Assembly (NCBI RefSeq): GCF_020524905.1
Contig: NZ_JAIVKI010000010.1
Location: 1-64,000, forward strand
Length of the DNA: 64,000 bases
From: Microbulbifer variabilis
GTDB taxonomy: Bacteria; Pseudomonadota; Gammaproteobacteria; Pseudomonadales; Cellvibrionaceae
Direction: 5' to 3'
Shown here: piece by piece, positions 26,974 through 41,020 of the stretch
How positions within the stretch are numbered: position 1 is the first letter of the stretch
Layout of the letters: the number at the start of each line of letters is the position of its first letter
Translations under genes and position numbers: made by a program
Notes under the pieces: generated by a model
Told to the model about the DNA's origin: nothing
Database searches by the model: none
What the model saw: the letters and a program-made list of their open reading frames with translations, nothing else

Positions 26974-29379
26974 TCAATGGGTCTGGATAGATCTTTGTGA
27001 GCGCTCTTCCGCCTGCTTTTGCAAGGCAGAATATTCTTCATCAGAAAGAGACTCAGGTTTGTGCTCAAGCGCCAACTCAAGTACTTGATCGATCCATTTA
27101 ACCGGTTTCACTATGAGATCCTGAAGAATGTTGTCAGGAATATCTTTCAGGTCCCGCTCGTTGTCTGCAGGAATCAACACGGTTTTTATACCGCCTCGAT
27201 GTGCTGCCAACAACTTCTCTTTGAGACCTCCAATTCGTAAAACTTCTCCCCGCAAGGTAATTTCTCCGGTCATAGCTACATCCGAACGAACCGGAATATT
27301 GGTCAACACGGAAACCAGTGCTGTGCACATAGCTATACCTGCAGAGGGTCCATCTTTGGGGGTCGCCCCTTCGGGAACATGAATATGGATATCACGGGTT
27401 TCGTGAAAATCAGGCCCGATGCCGAGTGCTTGGGAGCGCGAGCGCACTACTGTCAAAGCGGCCTGGATCGATTCCTGCATCACATCACCCAGCGAGCCAG
27501 TTTTGATCATACGACCCTTGCCAGGTACCGCAGAGGCTTCGATATTGAGCAGCTCACCGCCAACTTCCGTCCAGGCGAGACCGGTAACAATCCCGATTTT
27601 GTTCTCTTCCTCAGCGCGACCGAAATCGAATTTGCGTACACCCAGCAACTCTTCCAGCTGCTCAGGCTGAACGACAGCCTTTTTCTCAGACGGGTTGCGC
27701 ACATGTTCGGTGACGATCTTACGACAAACTTTGGCAATTTCGCGATCGAGCCCCCGCACACCGGCTTCACGAGTGTAGTAACGCACGATGTCGCGAATCG
27801 ACTGGTCGGAAAGCTCCAACTCATCCTCTTTCAAGCCATTCGCTTTACGCTGCTTTGGCACCAAGTAGCGCTGGGCGATATTGAGCTTTTCATCCTCGGT
27901 ATAACCGGGGATGCGGATAACCTCCATACGATCCAGTAATGGACCTGGAATGTTCATAGAGTTTGAAGTACAAACGAACATCACATCGGAAAGGTCGTAA
28001 TCTACTTCGAGGTAGTGATCATTAAAGGTTTTGTTTTGCTCCGGATCCAACACCTCAAGCAGGGCCGATGCGGGATCGCCGCGCTGATCCATCCCCATTT
28101 TGTCGACTTCATCGAGCAAGAATAAGGGATTTTTAACACCAACTTTGGAAATCTTCTGCACAAGCTTACCTGGCAGAGAACCAATATAGGTACGACGGTG
28201 GCCGCGGATTTCCGCTTCATCTCGCACCCCACCAAGAGCCATACGCACATACTGACGATTGGTGGCGCGAGCGATGGATTGCCCTAGTGAGGTCTTACCA
28301 ACCCCAGGAGGCCCAACCAAACACAGGATCGGCCCCTTGACCTTCTTCACACGCTTTTGCACAGCGAGATATTCGAGGATGCGCTCTTTCACCTCTTCCA
28401 GGCCATAGTGCTCCTTTTCGAGGATCTCCTCGGCTTTCGCCAGGTCATGTCGCACGCGGCTCGCCTTTTTCCAGGGGAGACTCAACATCCAATCGATATA
28501 GCTGCGCAACACCGAGGCTTCCGCAGACATTGGCGACATCATCTTCAACTTAGCCAGTTCAGCTCGGGTTTTCTTCTCCGCTTCAGCGGACATTCCCGAG
28601 TCGGCAATCTTGTTTTCCAGCTCTTCAATTTCATTGGGCTCTTCGGTAATTTCGCCCAACTCCTTCTGAATCGCCTTCATCTGCTCATTGAGGTAGTACT
28701 CGCGCTGGCTTTTCTCCATCTGCTTTTTCACGCGGCCGCGAATACGCTTCTCCACCTGTATCAGGTCGATCTCGGAATCCATCAGGCCAAGCAAATGTTC
28801 TAATCGCTCTTTGACATTGGAAGTTTCCAGTAGCTCCTGCTTCTGAGCCAGCTCCAGGGACATGTGTGCAGAGATGGTGTCCGCCAGGCGACCCGGCTCA
28901 TCGATACCAGACAGAGAGGTAATAACCTCATTGGGTACCTTTTTGCTGATGGAGACATACTGCTCAAACTGTGACATTACCGAGCGAACCAAGGCTTCAG
29001 CCTCGCCCTCTGACAACTCAGTAGTCTCTATGGGCTCGACCGTGGCCTCGAAGTGGTTATCGTGCTCGGCAACATCAAGAATATTGACTCTCTCCCCCCC
29101 TTCCACAAGCACTTTTACAGTGCCGTCTGGAAGTTTGAGAAGTTGCAGAACACTAGCAACGGTGCCAACACGATAGATATCCTCGGCGCCAGGATCATCT
29201 TCCGATGCTCTTCTCTGGGCTACGAGTAGCACTTGCTTATCCCTGCGCATGGCCTCTTCTAAAGCCTCAATGGATTTTTCCCTGCCGACAAACAGCGGAA
29301 TCACCATATGGGGGTAAACAACAACATCGCGCAATGGCAACAACGGATATTCAAGTTTGGTGTCGGATGACTGATCCAT
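26974..29379 (-). CDS. lon: ATP-dependent protease Lon
   Basis: The 801-residue protein has the N-terminal substrate domain ([20 protein letters not shown]), a coiled-coil linker, the AAA+ module with Walker A GPPGVGKT and Walker [12 protein letters not shown], and the protease domain with the catalytic Ser in [12 protein letters not shown] and Lys in [12 protein letters not shown]. It degrades misfolded and regulatory proteins. The ATG at 29379 is chosen because GAGAGGAG precedes it; the upstream frame to 29460 lacks similarity to Lon. A sigma32-like promoter lies about 100 bases upstream. Confidence 0.97.
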   Translation of the reverse strand: MDQSSDTKLEYPLLPLRDVVVYPHMVIPLFVGREKSIEALEEAMRRDKQVLLVAQRRASEDDPGAEDIYRVGTVASVLQLLKLPDGTVKVLVEGGERVNILDVAEHDNHFEATVEPIETTELSEGEAEALVRSVMSQFEQYVSISKKVPNEVITSLSGIDEPGRLADTISAHMSLELAQKQELLETSNVKERLEHLLGLMDSEIDLIQVEKRIRGRVKKQMEKSQREYYLNEQMKAIQKELGEITEEPNEIEELENKIADSGMSAEAEKKTRAELAKLKMMSPMSAEASVLRSYIDWMLSLPWKKASRVRHDLAKAEEILEKEHYGLEEVKERILEYLAVQKRVKKVKGPILCLVGPPGVGKTSLGQSIARATNRQYVRMALGGVRDEAEIRGHRRTYIGSLPGKLVQKISKVGVKNPLFLLDEVDKMGMDQRGDPASALLEVLDPEQNKTFNDHYLEVDYDLSDVMFVCTSNSMNIPGPLLDRMEVIRIPGYTEDEKLNIAQRYLVPKQRKANGLKEDELELSDQSIRDIVRYYTREAGVRGLDREIAKVCRKIVTEHVRNPSEKKAVVQPEQLEELLGVRKFDFGRAEEENKIGIVTGLAWTEVGGELLNIEASAVPGKGRMIKTGSLGDVMQESIQAALTVVRSRSQALGIGPDFHETRDIHIHVPEGATPKDGPSAGIAMCTALVSVLTNIPVRSDVAMTGEITLRGEVLRIGGLKEKLLAAHRGGIKTVLIPADNERDLKDIPDNILQDLIVKPVKWIDQVLELALEHKPESLSDEEYSALQKQAEERSQRSIQTH

Positions 29380-29479
29380 AGAACTCCTCTCGGCCCTATC
29401 ACTGGGTATTTGGCGCGGCATCATGCTGCTGTTGAATATTGACAGCTTAATTTGGGCCACCGCCCTTCAGTTGCTAGAG

Positions 29480-29506
29480 ATGGGGGGGGAGAGCCCGGAA
29501 TACAAG
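29480..29506 (-). promoter_or_regulatory. Sigma32 (heat-shock) promoter of lon
   Basis: On the minus strand CTTGTAT (29500-29506), 14 bases, then CCCCATCT. The -10 matches the RpoH consensus CCCCATnT exactly and the -35 matches CTTG plus part of the rest. Heat-shock control of lon is known in E. coli. Confidence 0.6.
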
Positions 29507-29610
29507 TCTAATCTCGCGACCAATTTGTGCCGACTACAACTGAATACTGGCAGGCCGCTGACGCTTAAACATGGCATACAGGCGAAAAAGAAACTTTTTG
29601 ATAGCAATCA

Positions 29611-29642
29611 GCTATAAAAAAAGCCCCACAAGTGGGGCTTTT
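29611..29642 (-). terminator. Terminator after clpX
   Basis: AAAAGCCCCAC and GTGGGGCTTTT form a compact hairpin 12 bases after the clpX stop. On the minus strand a T run follows the hairpin. Confidence 0.85.
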
Positions 29643-29654
29643 AGATAAGGAGGT

Positions 29655-30941
29655 TTATTCCTCCGGCGCAGCCTTTTGTGGCTGGCTTTCGCTCTCGTAA
29701 ACCAGCAGAGGAGCTGACTCTCCCTTGATAACCGCCTCGTCGATAACGACTTTGGCAACATCATCAGAAGAGGGGATGTCATACATGGTTTCCAGTAGCA
29801 CGGATTCCATAATAGAACGGAGACCACGGGCACCAGTTTTACGCTCCATCGCTTTGGTTGCCACCGCATCCAGCGCATCTGGGCGAAAATCCAGTTCTAC
29901 ATCTTCCATTTCGAAAAGCTTTGCATACTGCTTGGTCAGAGCATTTCGCGGCTCAGTGAGAATCTGAACCAGAGCTTCGCGATCGAGCTCCTCGAGTGTC
30001 GCAGTAACAGGCAGCCGCCCCACGAACTCAGGGATAAGCCCATAGCGGACAAGATCTTCTGGCTCAAGGTCACGCAGAACCTCACCAAAGTTGCTGCTCC
30101 CATCCTTAGATTTCACCTCGGCACTGAAGCCAATTCCACCCTTCTCTGAGCGATCGCGTATTACCTTATCCAAACCCGCGAAGGCACCACCACAGATAAA
30201 CAGGATGTTCGAAGTATCCACCTGCAGGAATTCCTGCTGAGGGTGCTTGCGGCCACCCTGGGGAGGAACAGAAGCTACCGTACCTTCAATCAGCTTAAGC
30301 AGTGCCTGCTGCACACCCTCTCCGGAAACATCCCGGGTAATGGACGGGTTGTCAGACTTACGAGAAATCTTGTCAATTTCATCGATGTAGACAATTCCCT
30401 GCTGGGCTTTCTCGACATCATAGTCACATTTTTGCAGCAACTTTTGGATGATATTCTCTACATCTTCACCGACATACCCAGCCTCTGTAAGAGTGGTAGC
30501 ATCGGCAATGGTAAACGGAACATTAAGCAATCGCGCAAGAGTTTCTGCCAGCAAGGTTTTACCGCTACCGGTAGGCCCTACCAGAAGAATGTTGGACTTG
30601 CTCAGCTCAACATCATCTTTTCCTTTAACACCAGTCTTGCTGCGCAGGCGCTTGTAGTGGTTATAAACTGCAACCGCCAGTACGCGCTTGGCTCTCTCCT
30701 GGCCAATCACATATTGATCAAGGATCTCAGTAATTTCACGCGGCGTGGGTAGGCGCCCTTCTGGGCCCTCCGCAGTCTCCTGGACCTCTTCGCGAATGAT
30801 ATCGGTACACAGCTCGACACATTCGTCGCAGATAAAGACTGACGGCCCAGCGATCAGCTTCCGCACCTCCTGTTGGCTTTTGCCACAGAAAGAGCAGTAC
30901 AGCAATTTGCCGCTGTCTTCTCCGCTGCTTTTGTCGGTCAT
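29655..30941 (-). CDS. clpX: ClpX, ATP-dependent unfoldase subunit of ClpXP
   Basis: The 428-residue protein has the N-terminal zinc-binding domain (CSFCGKSQ and CDECVELC), the AAA+ core with Walker A GPTGSGKT, Walker [11 protein letters not shown] and the IGFSAEVK segment containing the IGF loop that docks onto ClpP. It recognises tagged proteins such as ssrA substrates and feeds them to ClpP. ATG at 30941 with GGAG seven bases upstream. It is immediately downstream of clpP. Confidence 0.97.
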   Translation of the reverse strand: MTDKSSGEDSGKLLYCSFCGKSQQEVRKLIAGPSVFICDECVELCTDIIREEVQETAEGPEGRLPTPREITEILDQYVIGQERAKRVLAVAVYNHYKRLRSKTGVKGKDDVELSKSNILLVGPTGSGKTLLAETLARLLNVPFTIADATTLTEAGYVGEDVENIIQKLLQKCDYDVEKAQQGIVYIDEIDKISRKSDNPSITRDVSGEGVQQALLKLIEGTVASVPPQGGRKHPQQEFLQVDTSNILFICGGAFAGLDKVIRDRSEKGGIGFSAEVKSKDGSSNFGEVLRDLEPEDLVRYGLIPEFVGRLPVTATLEELDREALVQILTEPRNALTKQYAKLFEMEDVELDFRPDALDAVATKAMERKTGARGLRSIMESVLLETMYDIPSSDDVAKVVIDEAVIKGESAPLLVYESESQPQKAAPEE

Positions 30942-31101
30942 CAAAATACTCCGTGGTCACTGGCCTACCAGGCCCTTTAATTCAGCTATTACAGCAAGAT
31001 GCTGTCTTTTGGCGTAATTTTCAAGTCCTTCCAACTGAGAAAAAACCAGCAAAGAACCGTGGTTCTATTTCCACGCCATTAGCAAAATATTTTCGTTGAA
31101 A

Positions 31102-31755
31102 CTATAACTTTTCCAGGGCCTGACGTCTGGAAAGCACATCATCCACTAGACCATATTCCTTCGCCTCATCGGCACTCAAGAAATGATCGCGCTCAGTGTC
31201 TCTTTCAATATCACTGACGGGGCGGCCGGAATGATGGGCCATCAACTCATTCAGTCGATGACGGATCTTGAGGATCTCCTGCGCATGGATATGAATATCG
31301 CTGGCCTGCCCCTGGGCGCCGCCACTGGGCTGGTGGATCATTACCCGCGAGTTGGGAGTGGCAAATCGCTTCCCTGGCGCTCCCGCAGTCAGCAGAAAGG
31401 CGCCCATGCTACAAGCCTGACCAATACACATAGTGCTTACATCCGGCTTAATGAACTGCATGGTGTCATAAATAGACATACCTGCAGTCACAGATCCACC
31501 GGGAGAGTTAATGTACAGGTGAATATCTTTATCTGGGTTTTCAGCTTCCAGAAACAGCAGCTGGGCCACCACTAAGTTGGCCATATGGTCTTCAACCGGA
31601 CCGACCAGGAAAATAACCCTCTCCTTTAGTAAGCGAGAGTAGATATCAAAAGAGCGCTCGCCCCTGGCGGTTTGCTCTACCACCATGGGCACCAAACCAG
31701 TCGCTAAGGGGTCGAATGAGGCTTGGGGATAATCAATTCGTGCCATAGGTACCAT
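31102..31755 (-). CDS. clpP: ClpP protease subunit
   Basis: The 217-residue serine protease has its catalytic Ser in [11 protein letters not shown], His in [10 protein letters not shown] and Asp in ERDTERDHF, and forms the double-heptamer chamber used by ClpX or ClpA. I use the ATG at 31755, preceded by AAGGAAG, so that a short propeptide precedes the mature N-terminus; the open frame to 31794 lacks support. It lies between tig and clpX in the conserved order. Confidence 0.97.
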   Translation of the reverse strand: MVPMARIDYPQASFDPLATGLVPMVVEQTARGERSFDIYSRLLKERVIFLVGPVEDHMANLVVAQLLFLEAENPDKDIHLYINSPGGSVTAGMSIYDTMQFIKPDVSTMCIGQACSMGAFLLTAGAPGKRFATPNSRVMIHQPSGGAQGQASDIHIHAQEILKIRHRLNELMAHHSGRPVSDIERDTERDHFLSADEAKEYGLVDDVLSRRQALEKL

Positions 31756-31934
31756 TGCTTCCTTTTGTGGCGTATTCGGCAGGCCAGCATACAAGCGCTC
31801 TGCGCCCGTGCTGAAAAATTAGGTTTTCAGAGCTTAACCGGTCAAGCAGGATAAAGCCAGCCGGTAAAAAGGAAGGAGATGCAACGACGCCCGACTGAAG
31901 CGGGCGCCAATGCATTCTTGTGAGACAGGGACAA

Positions 31935-33248
31935 TTAGCTCTGCTTCTGCGGCTTAATAACGTCGTCGTAAGTACTTTCAACTTCTTCGACTTTTGCAGA
32001 CTTGAGAACAAAATCCACAACCTGATCTTCCAGAACTACGGATTCAACCCCGGAGAGCAACTCACGGTTGTTGTAGTAGTATTCAACTACTTCTTCCGGC
32101 TGCTGATAGGTTGAGGCAAGCTCTTCAACTTTAGCTTTTACCAGGTCCGCGTCTACAGACAGCTCGTTCTTTTTAACAATCTCACCGACAACAAGACCGA
32201 GAACAACACGGCGCTTAGCCTGCTCTTCGAACATAGTGTCTGGCAGCATACGCTCTGCATCTTCAAGCTTAATCTGCCCACCAAACTGCTGAATCATTTG
32301 CCCACGCAGAGTGCGAACTTCACCAGCAACGAGAGCAGATGGCAACTCGACCGGATGTTTTTCAAACAACTGGTCCATTACCTGGGTTTTTACCTTATTC
32401 AGAGCAGCGTTTTTTAGCTCGCGCTCCATGTTGCTGCGAACTTCCTCACGGAACTTCTCTTCTCCACCCTCTTGAACACCGTAAGCAGCGAAGAACTCTT
32501 CATTCAGCTCGGGAAGTTCAGGCTTCTCAGAGGAAGTCACCTTGATATTGAAGGTTACCGCGGCACCGCGAAGTTCTTCGGCTTGGTAATCTTCCGGGAA
32601 TGTCAGGTCGAGGTCTTTTTCTTCACCTGGCTTCATACCCAGGATACCGTCTTCAAAGCCGGGGATCATCTGGCCAGAACCGAGAACCAACTGATGACCT
32701 TCCGCTTTTCCACCCTCGAACTCTTCGCCATCTTTGCGGCCAACGAAGTTGATGGTCACGCGGTCACCCTTCTGAGCTTTGCGCTTGGTGTCTTTCCAGG
32801 AAGACTGCTGCTTACGCAGCACATCGATCATATTCTCAACATCGGCATCAGTAACACTGGCAACCGGGCGCTCTACGCTGAGTTCAGCCAGATCGGCCAA
32901 CTCAACTTCAGGATAAACTTCAAAAGTAGCAATGTATTCCAGGTTTTCACCAGCTGCGGTCTGTTTGGCCTCAATGCTGGGCTGACCCGCTGGCTTTACT
33001 TGCTCCTGCTGTACAGCGTCGTAGAAAGAGCGGCTCATTACCTCGCCGAGCACTTCCTGGCGAACACCGGCACCAAAACGCTGGCGCACAACCTTCATAG
33101 GTACTTTGCCCTTGCGGAAGCCATTGACGCGAACAGTTTTGGCTGCCTGCTGCAGACGCTTATCCACTTCTTTATCGACGATTTCCGCCGGCAAATTAAC
33201 CGTTAAGCGACGCTCCAGACCGGAAGTAGTTTCGATGGAAACCTGCAT
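31935..33248 (-). CDS. tig: Trigger factor
   Basis: The 437-residue ribosome-bound chaperone has an N-terminal ribosome-docking domain with GFRKGKVPM near residue 45, an FKBP-type prolyl isomerase domain at about 155-240 (GDRVTINFVGRKDGEEF, GQMIPGFEDGILGM), and the helical C-terminal substrate cradle. It meets nascent chains at the tunnel exit. GAGG lies six bases before the ATG. It follows tRNA-Leu and precedes clpP. Confidence 0.97.
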   Translation of the reverse strand: MQVSIETTSGLERRLTVNLPAEIVDKEVDKRLQQAAKTVRVNGFRKGKVPMKVVRQRFGAGVRQEVLGEVMSRSFYDAVQQEQVKPAGQPSIEAKQTAAGENLEYIATFEVYPEVELADLAELSVERPVASVTDADVENMIDVLRKQQSSWKDTKRKAQKGDRVTINFVGRKDGEEFEGGKAEGHQLVLGSGQMIPGFEDGILGMKPGEEKDLDLTFPEDYQAEELRGAAVTFNIKVTSSEKPELPELNEEFFAAYGVQEGGEEKFREEVRSNMERELKNAALNKVKTQVMDQLFEKHPVELPSALVAGEVRTLRGQMIQQFGGQIKLEDAERMLPDTMFEEQAKRRVVLGLVVGEIVKKNELSVDADLVKAKVEELASTYQQPEEVVEYYYNNRELLSGVESVVLEDQVVDFVLKSAKVEEVESTYDDVIKPQKQS

Positions 33249-33438
33249 GTTTATCCTCGTCAGACTATCTCTTTAATCGCGCCGCAGCGCCAACGAATAC
33301 CGGGCCACCGGGACTTAGCCAGCAACCTCATGGGCACAGCCATCAAAACCATTGAGAGTTTTGCGCTGACGCCAAATGCACAAGAAGCCCGCACCCACCC
33401 CTCCAGGGCAAGTCACACGGACTTCCAGACCTTTAATT

Positions 33439-33523
<85 letters not shown>

Positions 33524-33650
33524 AATATTTTCTTGTCGCTAACCCTTTGAAAAATATAGGGTTTCAGCCTTCAAAAGACCTCATCGCGACAAGGGGTGCA
33601 GATTGTGCCACAGCATTTTGAAGGCAGCAACACTTTACTGAAAAAATTAA

Positions 33651-33675
33651 AAAAGGCGCCACTAGGGCGCCTTTT
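33651..33675 (-). terminator. Terminator after fadA
   Basis: AAAAGGCGCC-ACTAG-GGCGCCTTTT, 18 bases after the fadA stop; the minus strand continues with a T run. Confidence 0.85.
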
Positions 33676-33692
33676 CAGGTGGCTGTAAAGGA

Positions 33693-37036
<3,344 letters not shown>

Positions 37037-37159
37037 TGATTGACCTCTTTTATTCTGGGCCGCAATCCTGGACCCGGGGTCGGAATTTTTTTGCAACCAT
37101 GGACCGCCCGCAACTGCGGTGACACTTGGGCCCATTACGGTCAGCCGTAGTATAGCCAG

Positions 37160-37179
37160 ATTCAAACGTTTGTTTGAAT
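37160..37179. promoter_or_regulatory. PsrA-like operator upstream of fadBA
   Basis: ATTCAAACGTTTGTTTGAAT is a perfect 8-bp inverted repeat around a 4-bp spacer and resembles the PsrA box, in which GAAAC/GTTTG-like half sites are separated by 2-4 bases. It lies over the presumed -35 of a promoter whose -10 is TATACT at 37149-37154 on the minus strand. PsrA derepresses fadBA in Pseudomonas when long-chain acyl-CoA is present. No psrA gene is in the window. Confidence 0.7.
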
Positions 37180-37283
37180 ACTATTTCTTACAAAAGGACT
37201 GGCACCAATAGTGCCCAAGTACAGAAAACAACCAGCAACATCTCACCAGCCAGTCAGAGTAGGCCGGGCCAGTCTAACGCGGA

Positions 37284-37964
37284 TTAATCTGCCTGTTCAG
37301 CCCCGTGGCGCAATTCACTCTGTATTTCAAGCTTCTGCTGAACTCGCATTGTTAAGGGAGCAGGAGCAATATGGGGTTGAGAGGCTGTCACGGCACTGAT
37401 AACCACACAGTCAGTACTGCCGGGGTTGTGAAATCGGTGGGGCCGCCGCGCGCTGAAATAATAACCGTCCCCCACCTCTAGCAAGGCGAAATCCGATCCC
37501 GCAGTGACCTCCAACTCCCCAGCAATTACAATGCCTCCCACTTCTCCATTAAGAAGTAGCTGGCCGGACCCTGAATCTTGCCCGGCGGGAAATACTTTAC
37601 GAATAATTGACATGGAGCGTCCTTGCTGTGCACCCCCAAGCAAATAACAGACGACTTGACCATCACCAATTTCAGGCATTTCACTGGCGCGAAAGAAAAT
37701 CTGTTCCGGTTCGGCAAGATTCAGGGAAAAAAACTCAGCCAAGGACATGGGCACGCTATTTAATATTTTTTCAAGCGACCCCACAGAAGGGCTCACCCTG
37801 CCCTGCTCAATAAAGGAAACGGTAGCATTGGTAACGCCAGCTTGTCGTGCTAATTGCCGCTGAGAAATTCCGTAAATTTTTCGTACCAGCTTCAGTCGGG
37901 CACCGAGATCCCCAGTTTCATTGACTTCACCACAAACATCCATGTCTGCCATTGAATTTCCCAT
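37284..37964 (-). CDS. XRE family regulator with C-terminal cupin domain
   Basis: The protein (222-226 residues, start at 37964 or at the ATG at 37952 with GGGA before it) has an XRE helix-turn-helix near residues 20-75 (GISQRQLARQAGVTNATVSF) and a cupin domain at about 110-200 (GEVGGIVIAGELEVTAG, RRPHRFHNPGSTDCVVISAV). This layout is that of PuuR-type regulators, where the cupin senses a small metabolite such as putrescine or an amino acid. No putrescine genes are adjacent, so the ligand and targets are unknown. The gene lies alone between fadB and fabY. Confidence 0.85.
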   Translation of the reverse strand: MGNSMADMDVCGEVNETGDLGARLKLVRKIYGISQRQLARQAGVTNATVSFIEQGRVSPSVGSLEKILNSVPMSLAEFFSLNLAEPEQIFFRASEMPEIGDGQVVCYLLGGAQQGRSMSIIRKVFPAGQDSGSGQLLLNGEVGGIVIAGELEVTAGSDFALLEVGDGYYFSARRPHRFHNPGSTDCVVISAVTASQPHIAPAPLTMRVQQKLEIQSELRHGAEQAD

Positions 37965-38045
37965 TTAGTTAACAGTCAATAGGCGTTTTATCACACCCCT
38001 AAATCAAAAAAAATAAACGGCAACGGTTTCAGGTGCTTAGAACAC

Positions 38046-39896
38046 TTAAATCATATCGGCAAACGGATTGTTAACATCAAGCTCTATCGGAGGAAAACCA
38101 GGAAGGGCCACCTTATCGACAGAAAGGTCTATTTGAGCCTCATCTATGAGCCCCTCGCCAAAACGATAAATAGTTTGCAACTCCCCTTTGCTCGCCTTCA
38201 CATCGTAAGCCACTGCCTGCTCAACAACAGATTCATTTTTTCTGTGGTGAGCAAGCATCGCTTTCGTTCCATAGCGTTTTTCCAGCATTGAGCGGGTCAC
38301 ATGGGGAGAGAGCACTGCCGCGGTCGCATTATTCCCACCAAAACCTTTAGAGTTCAGAAACGCGAGCTCCAGAGACACGGGGTCTCGTTCCACATGCTCA
38401 CAGGAGATCTGCAAATTGTCTTGATGGACATCATCGGCCACTTTGTCAATCGTGACGATCCCTGGCAATATCCCCCTGTTAAAAATTCCTAGGGCGGAAA
38501 TTAATTGGTCTCCACTGGCCACCGCTACCGTGTGACCGACATAGGCCTTAACTGCACATACGGGCCATTCCCGCACGCCAAAAACAGATGCCAGGCGATC
38601 GAGAATTGCAGACTCGGTCACTCGATTTTGCGGCGTGCTTGAACCGTGGGCCTGAACAAAGCTGCGCCTTTTCAGACTCTCATCCCCGACAATAGCTCTC
38701 GACTCTGCCATCGCACGAGCCATAGTCAGATAGTTTCCAGGCCCCGGCGCGGAGATCGATTTTTTGTATCCATCGGCATTGATATAAACACCCGCAACTG
38801 AGCCATGAATATTGGCCCCTAACTCAACTGCCAGAGCATCGTCCATAAGGATTGCCCATTGGGTACCCTCTCCCAGAGTAAAACCGCAATTTTCCCCAAA
38901 TGGACGACTGGTGCGACGGAAATCTACCTCACCCGAAAAGATTTTTCGCAAGTTCTCAGTCGTAGCAAGCGCACCCATTGTGGAATAACCATCGACAATC
39001 TCAGGCACAAGCGGCGCCTCAGTGGCCCCAACAACGGCCACCCTAGCCCGACCATTACGAATATCCTCAACCCCAGCGCGCAGATTATATAAATAACTGG
39101 CACAAGCTCCGGTCACCGCTCCGGTAGACCCCACGTTACCCAGCACATAGGCATTTACAAAATCTGCAGGCATGCTATTCAAACCAAGCGCCAGCTGCTT
39201 GGAGCTAACCCGGGAGCCTCGCAGGCGAGACTGCATCAACCCCCCATTCCCATAGGGGTCTAGCTGGCTCATGGCCGAAGAGGCATAGACAGAAATATTG
39301 CCAGGGCCGGCCGCAGCAACAACTTCGTCCCAACCAACCCCCATAGAGAGCACCGCATCAGAAGCACCCAACACCGCCAGCTGTAATCCCCGCGGATGAA
39401 AGCGGGAGTTATAGCGCTCACCGGGCTCAAAGCCTGTGGGAAGTTGGCCAGCTGCTCCCACGGGAATCTCGCGAAAGCTGTCCAACATGACAGACAAACT
39501 CGCCGTGGTCACACGAACTCTGCCGCTGCCAATATTTTCTACTTGCCAGTCATTCGGTAAAGGATGTGGTAATTGACGAGTGGAAATCTCGAAAGAAATA
39601 CCAGTGGGGTTAGTCAAATTCGCCGCCTGGTGATAATGACAACGGCGATAATCATAAATACGTGCTTCCAATTCACGCACCAGGGTACCCTTGAGCACTT
39701 TCTCTTCAAGCCCTGGCTCCAGCGGGCCACTGGCATCTGTGCGCAACCCCATTAGCGCGGCAAGATCAGAGAGCGTATCAATCCGCTCCCTCTGCCCAAG
39801 CTTATCGAGCACCATCCGGGCATAGCCCCGGTGAAAGGAGCTGCGTCCTGCAGGGTTGAAACCACCAAACGCGGTAATTACGGGAAGGCGCTGCAT
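38046..39896 (-). CDS. fabY: Beta-ketoacyl-ACP synthase FabY-like
   Basis: The 616-residue protein matches FabY, the Pseudomonas enzyme that starts fatty-acid synthesis by condensing acetyl-CoA with malonyl-ACP in place of FabH. It starts LPVITAFGGFNPAGRSSFHR, contains the thiolase-fold Cys in TGACASYLYNLRAG, the catalytic His residues in HGSSTPQNRVTE and VKAYVGHTVAVASGD, and the closing LNSKGFGGNNATAAVLSP. It is roughly 200 residues longer than FabB/F because of an N-terminal extension and insertions. GGAGG precedes the ATG. It is divergent from a GlxA-type regulator. Confidence 0.9.
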   Translation of the reverse strand: MQRLPVITAFGGFNPAGRSSFHRGYARMVLDKLGQRERIDTLSDLAALMGLRTDASGPLEPGLEEKVLKGTLVRELEARIYDYRRCHYHQAANLTNPTGISFEISTRQLPHPLPNDWQVENIGSGRVRVTTASLSVMLDSFREIPVGAAGQLPTGFEPGERYNSRFHPRGLQLAVLGASDAVLSMGVGWDEVVAAAGPGNISVYASSAMSQLDPYGNGGLMQSRLRGSRVSSKQLALGLNSMPADFVNAYVLGNVGSTGAVTGACASYLYNLRAGVEDIRNGRARVAVVGATEAPLVPEIVDGYSTMGALATTENLRKIFSGEVDFRRTSRPFGENCGFTLGEGTQWAILMDDALAVELGANIHGSVAGVYINADGYKKSISAPGPGNYLTMARAMAESRAIVGDESLKRRSFVQAHGSSTPQNRVTESAILDRLASVFGVREWPVCAVKAYVGHTVAVASGDQLISALGIFNRGILPGIVTIDKVADDVHQDNLQISCEHVERDPVSLELAFLNSKGFGGNNATAAVLSPHVTRSMLEKRYGTKAMLAHHRKNESVVEQAVAYDVKASKGELQTIYRFGEGLIDEAQIDLSVDKVALPGFPPIELDVNNPFADMI

Positions 39897-40033
39897 CCTG
39901 ACCTCCAGCCAAGTTAAACACTACAAATTTAATATTCGGGAGTGTAGGGGGTGGTGATTCCGCCCAGTTATGGGCATACTGGCCAGCAAAATTGAGTGTT
40001 TTGGCCAATGGCGCATATGCGCCTGAGTATGTA

Positions 40034-41020
40034 ATGCGAACGGTTACCTTTCTTCTGATTGATCAAATGCTGGCTACCGGCACTGTGCTACCCCTAGAGA
40101 TGTTGCGTGGGGCCGAGAGCCGAGCCCGAGTGGAAGGACTAGCCGAGCCCTTGCGCTTGGTGACGGCCAGTATCGATGGGCAGGCAGTAAAAACCCGCTG
40201 CGGCTTTTCCTTTCAACCCGATGTGTCTTTGGACGAAGCTCCAGACAGCGATTTAATCTATATCCCGGCACTTTGGCGCAATCCGCGACCCGCCTTGAAA
40301 CGCAGTGAAAAGCTCTTAAAGTGGCTAAGAGCCCAAGCTGAAGCCGGAGCCGCCATCAATGCAGTGGGCACAGGTGTCTGCTTTCTAGCCGAAGCTGGCC
40401 TCCTCGATGGCAAACCGGCCACTACACACTGGCATTATTTCGATCAATTCAGTACTGACTACCCAAAGGTCAAATTAAAACGCCAGTATTTTATAACCCA
40501 GGCAGACAAGCTTTTTTGCGCAGCCAGTGTGAACGCCCTGGCTGATGTCACCGTCTACATGATCAGACAGCTCTATGGGGCCGCCGTTGCCAGCCACGTT
40601 GAACGTAATTTTTCCCATGAGATCCGCCGGCCATTTGAGGAGATCGCTTATTCCGAAGGCTCTGTACACCTACATCCAGACGAAGATATTGTGCAGGCTC
40701 AAGCGTGGCTGAAAGAACACTGCAATACTGAGGTAAGACTCAGTGAAGTGGCGCAAATGTTCGATATGAGCGTACGCTCCTTCAACCGACGCTTTAAATT
40801 GGCCACAGGGCAGACGCCACTGCAATATTTACAGAATGTACGCGTAGACATGGCTCGAGAGTTACTGCAGTCCAGCAATCTATCTGTGAATGAAATCGCT
40901 GAAAAAGTGGGCTACCAAGATATGGGCCACTTCACTGCATTGTTTAAAAAGTTTCTAGCCACTACACCAAGCGAATACCGAGCCACCGTCAGGGCCAAAC
41001 TATTCCGAGTGAACACCTGA
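40034..41020 (+). CDS. GlxA family AraC-type transcriptional regulator
   Basis: The 328-residue protein has an N-terminal DJ-1/PfpI-like domain (VTFLLIDQMLATGTVLPLEM, VGTGVCFLAEAGLLDG, ATTHWHYF) and a C-terminal AraC double helix-turn-helix (LSEVAQMFDMSVRSFNRRFK, NEIAEKVGYQDMGHFTALFK). The start at 40034 places the first beta strand correctly; an upstream TTG at 39992 is unlikely. Members of the family sense small metabolites such as glycine betaine or carnitine. It is divergent from fabY, with the intergenic region available for control of both, and overlaps the convergent methyltransferase by 21 bases. Confidence 0.88.
   Translation: MRTVTFLLIDQMLATGTVLPLEMLRGAESRARVEGLAEPLRLVTASIDGQAVKTRCGFSFQPDVSLDEAPDSDLIYIPALWRNPRPALKRSEKLLKWLRAQAEAGAAINAVGTGVCFLAEAGLLDGKPATTHWHYFDQFSTDYPKVKLKRQYFITQADKLFCAASVNALADVTVYMIRQLYGAAVASHVERNFSHEIRRPFEEIAYSEGSVHLHPDEDIVQAQAWLKEHCNTEVRLSEVAQMFDMSVRSFNRRFKLATGQTPLQYLQNVRVDMARELLQSSNLSVNEIAEKVGYQDMGHFTALFKKFLATTPSEYRATVRAKLFRVNT

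Noticed and set aside
27379-27939. 186-codon frame on the plus strand inside lon
   Set aside because: Antisense shadow of the Lon coding sequence, with no family features.
31889-31905. GCCCG/CGGGC hairpin after tig
   Set aside because: Short stem without a T run on either strand, and no clear role.
33541-33563. Inverted repeat AACCCT/AGGGTT near the tRNA
   Set aside because: Only six pairs with a long loop, and no obvious function beyond the tRNA promoter area.
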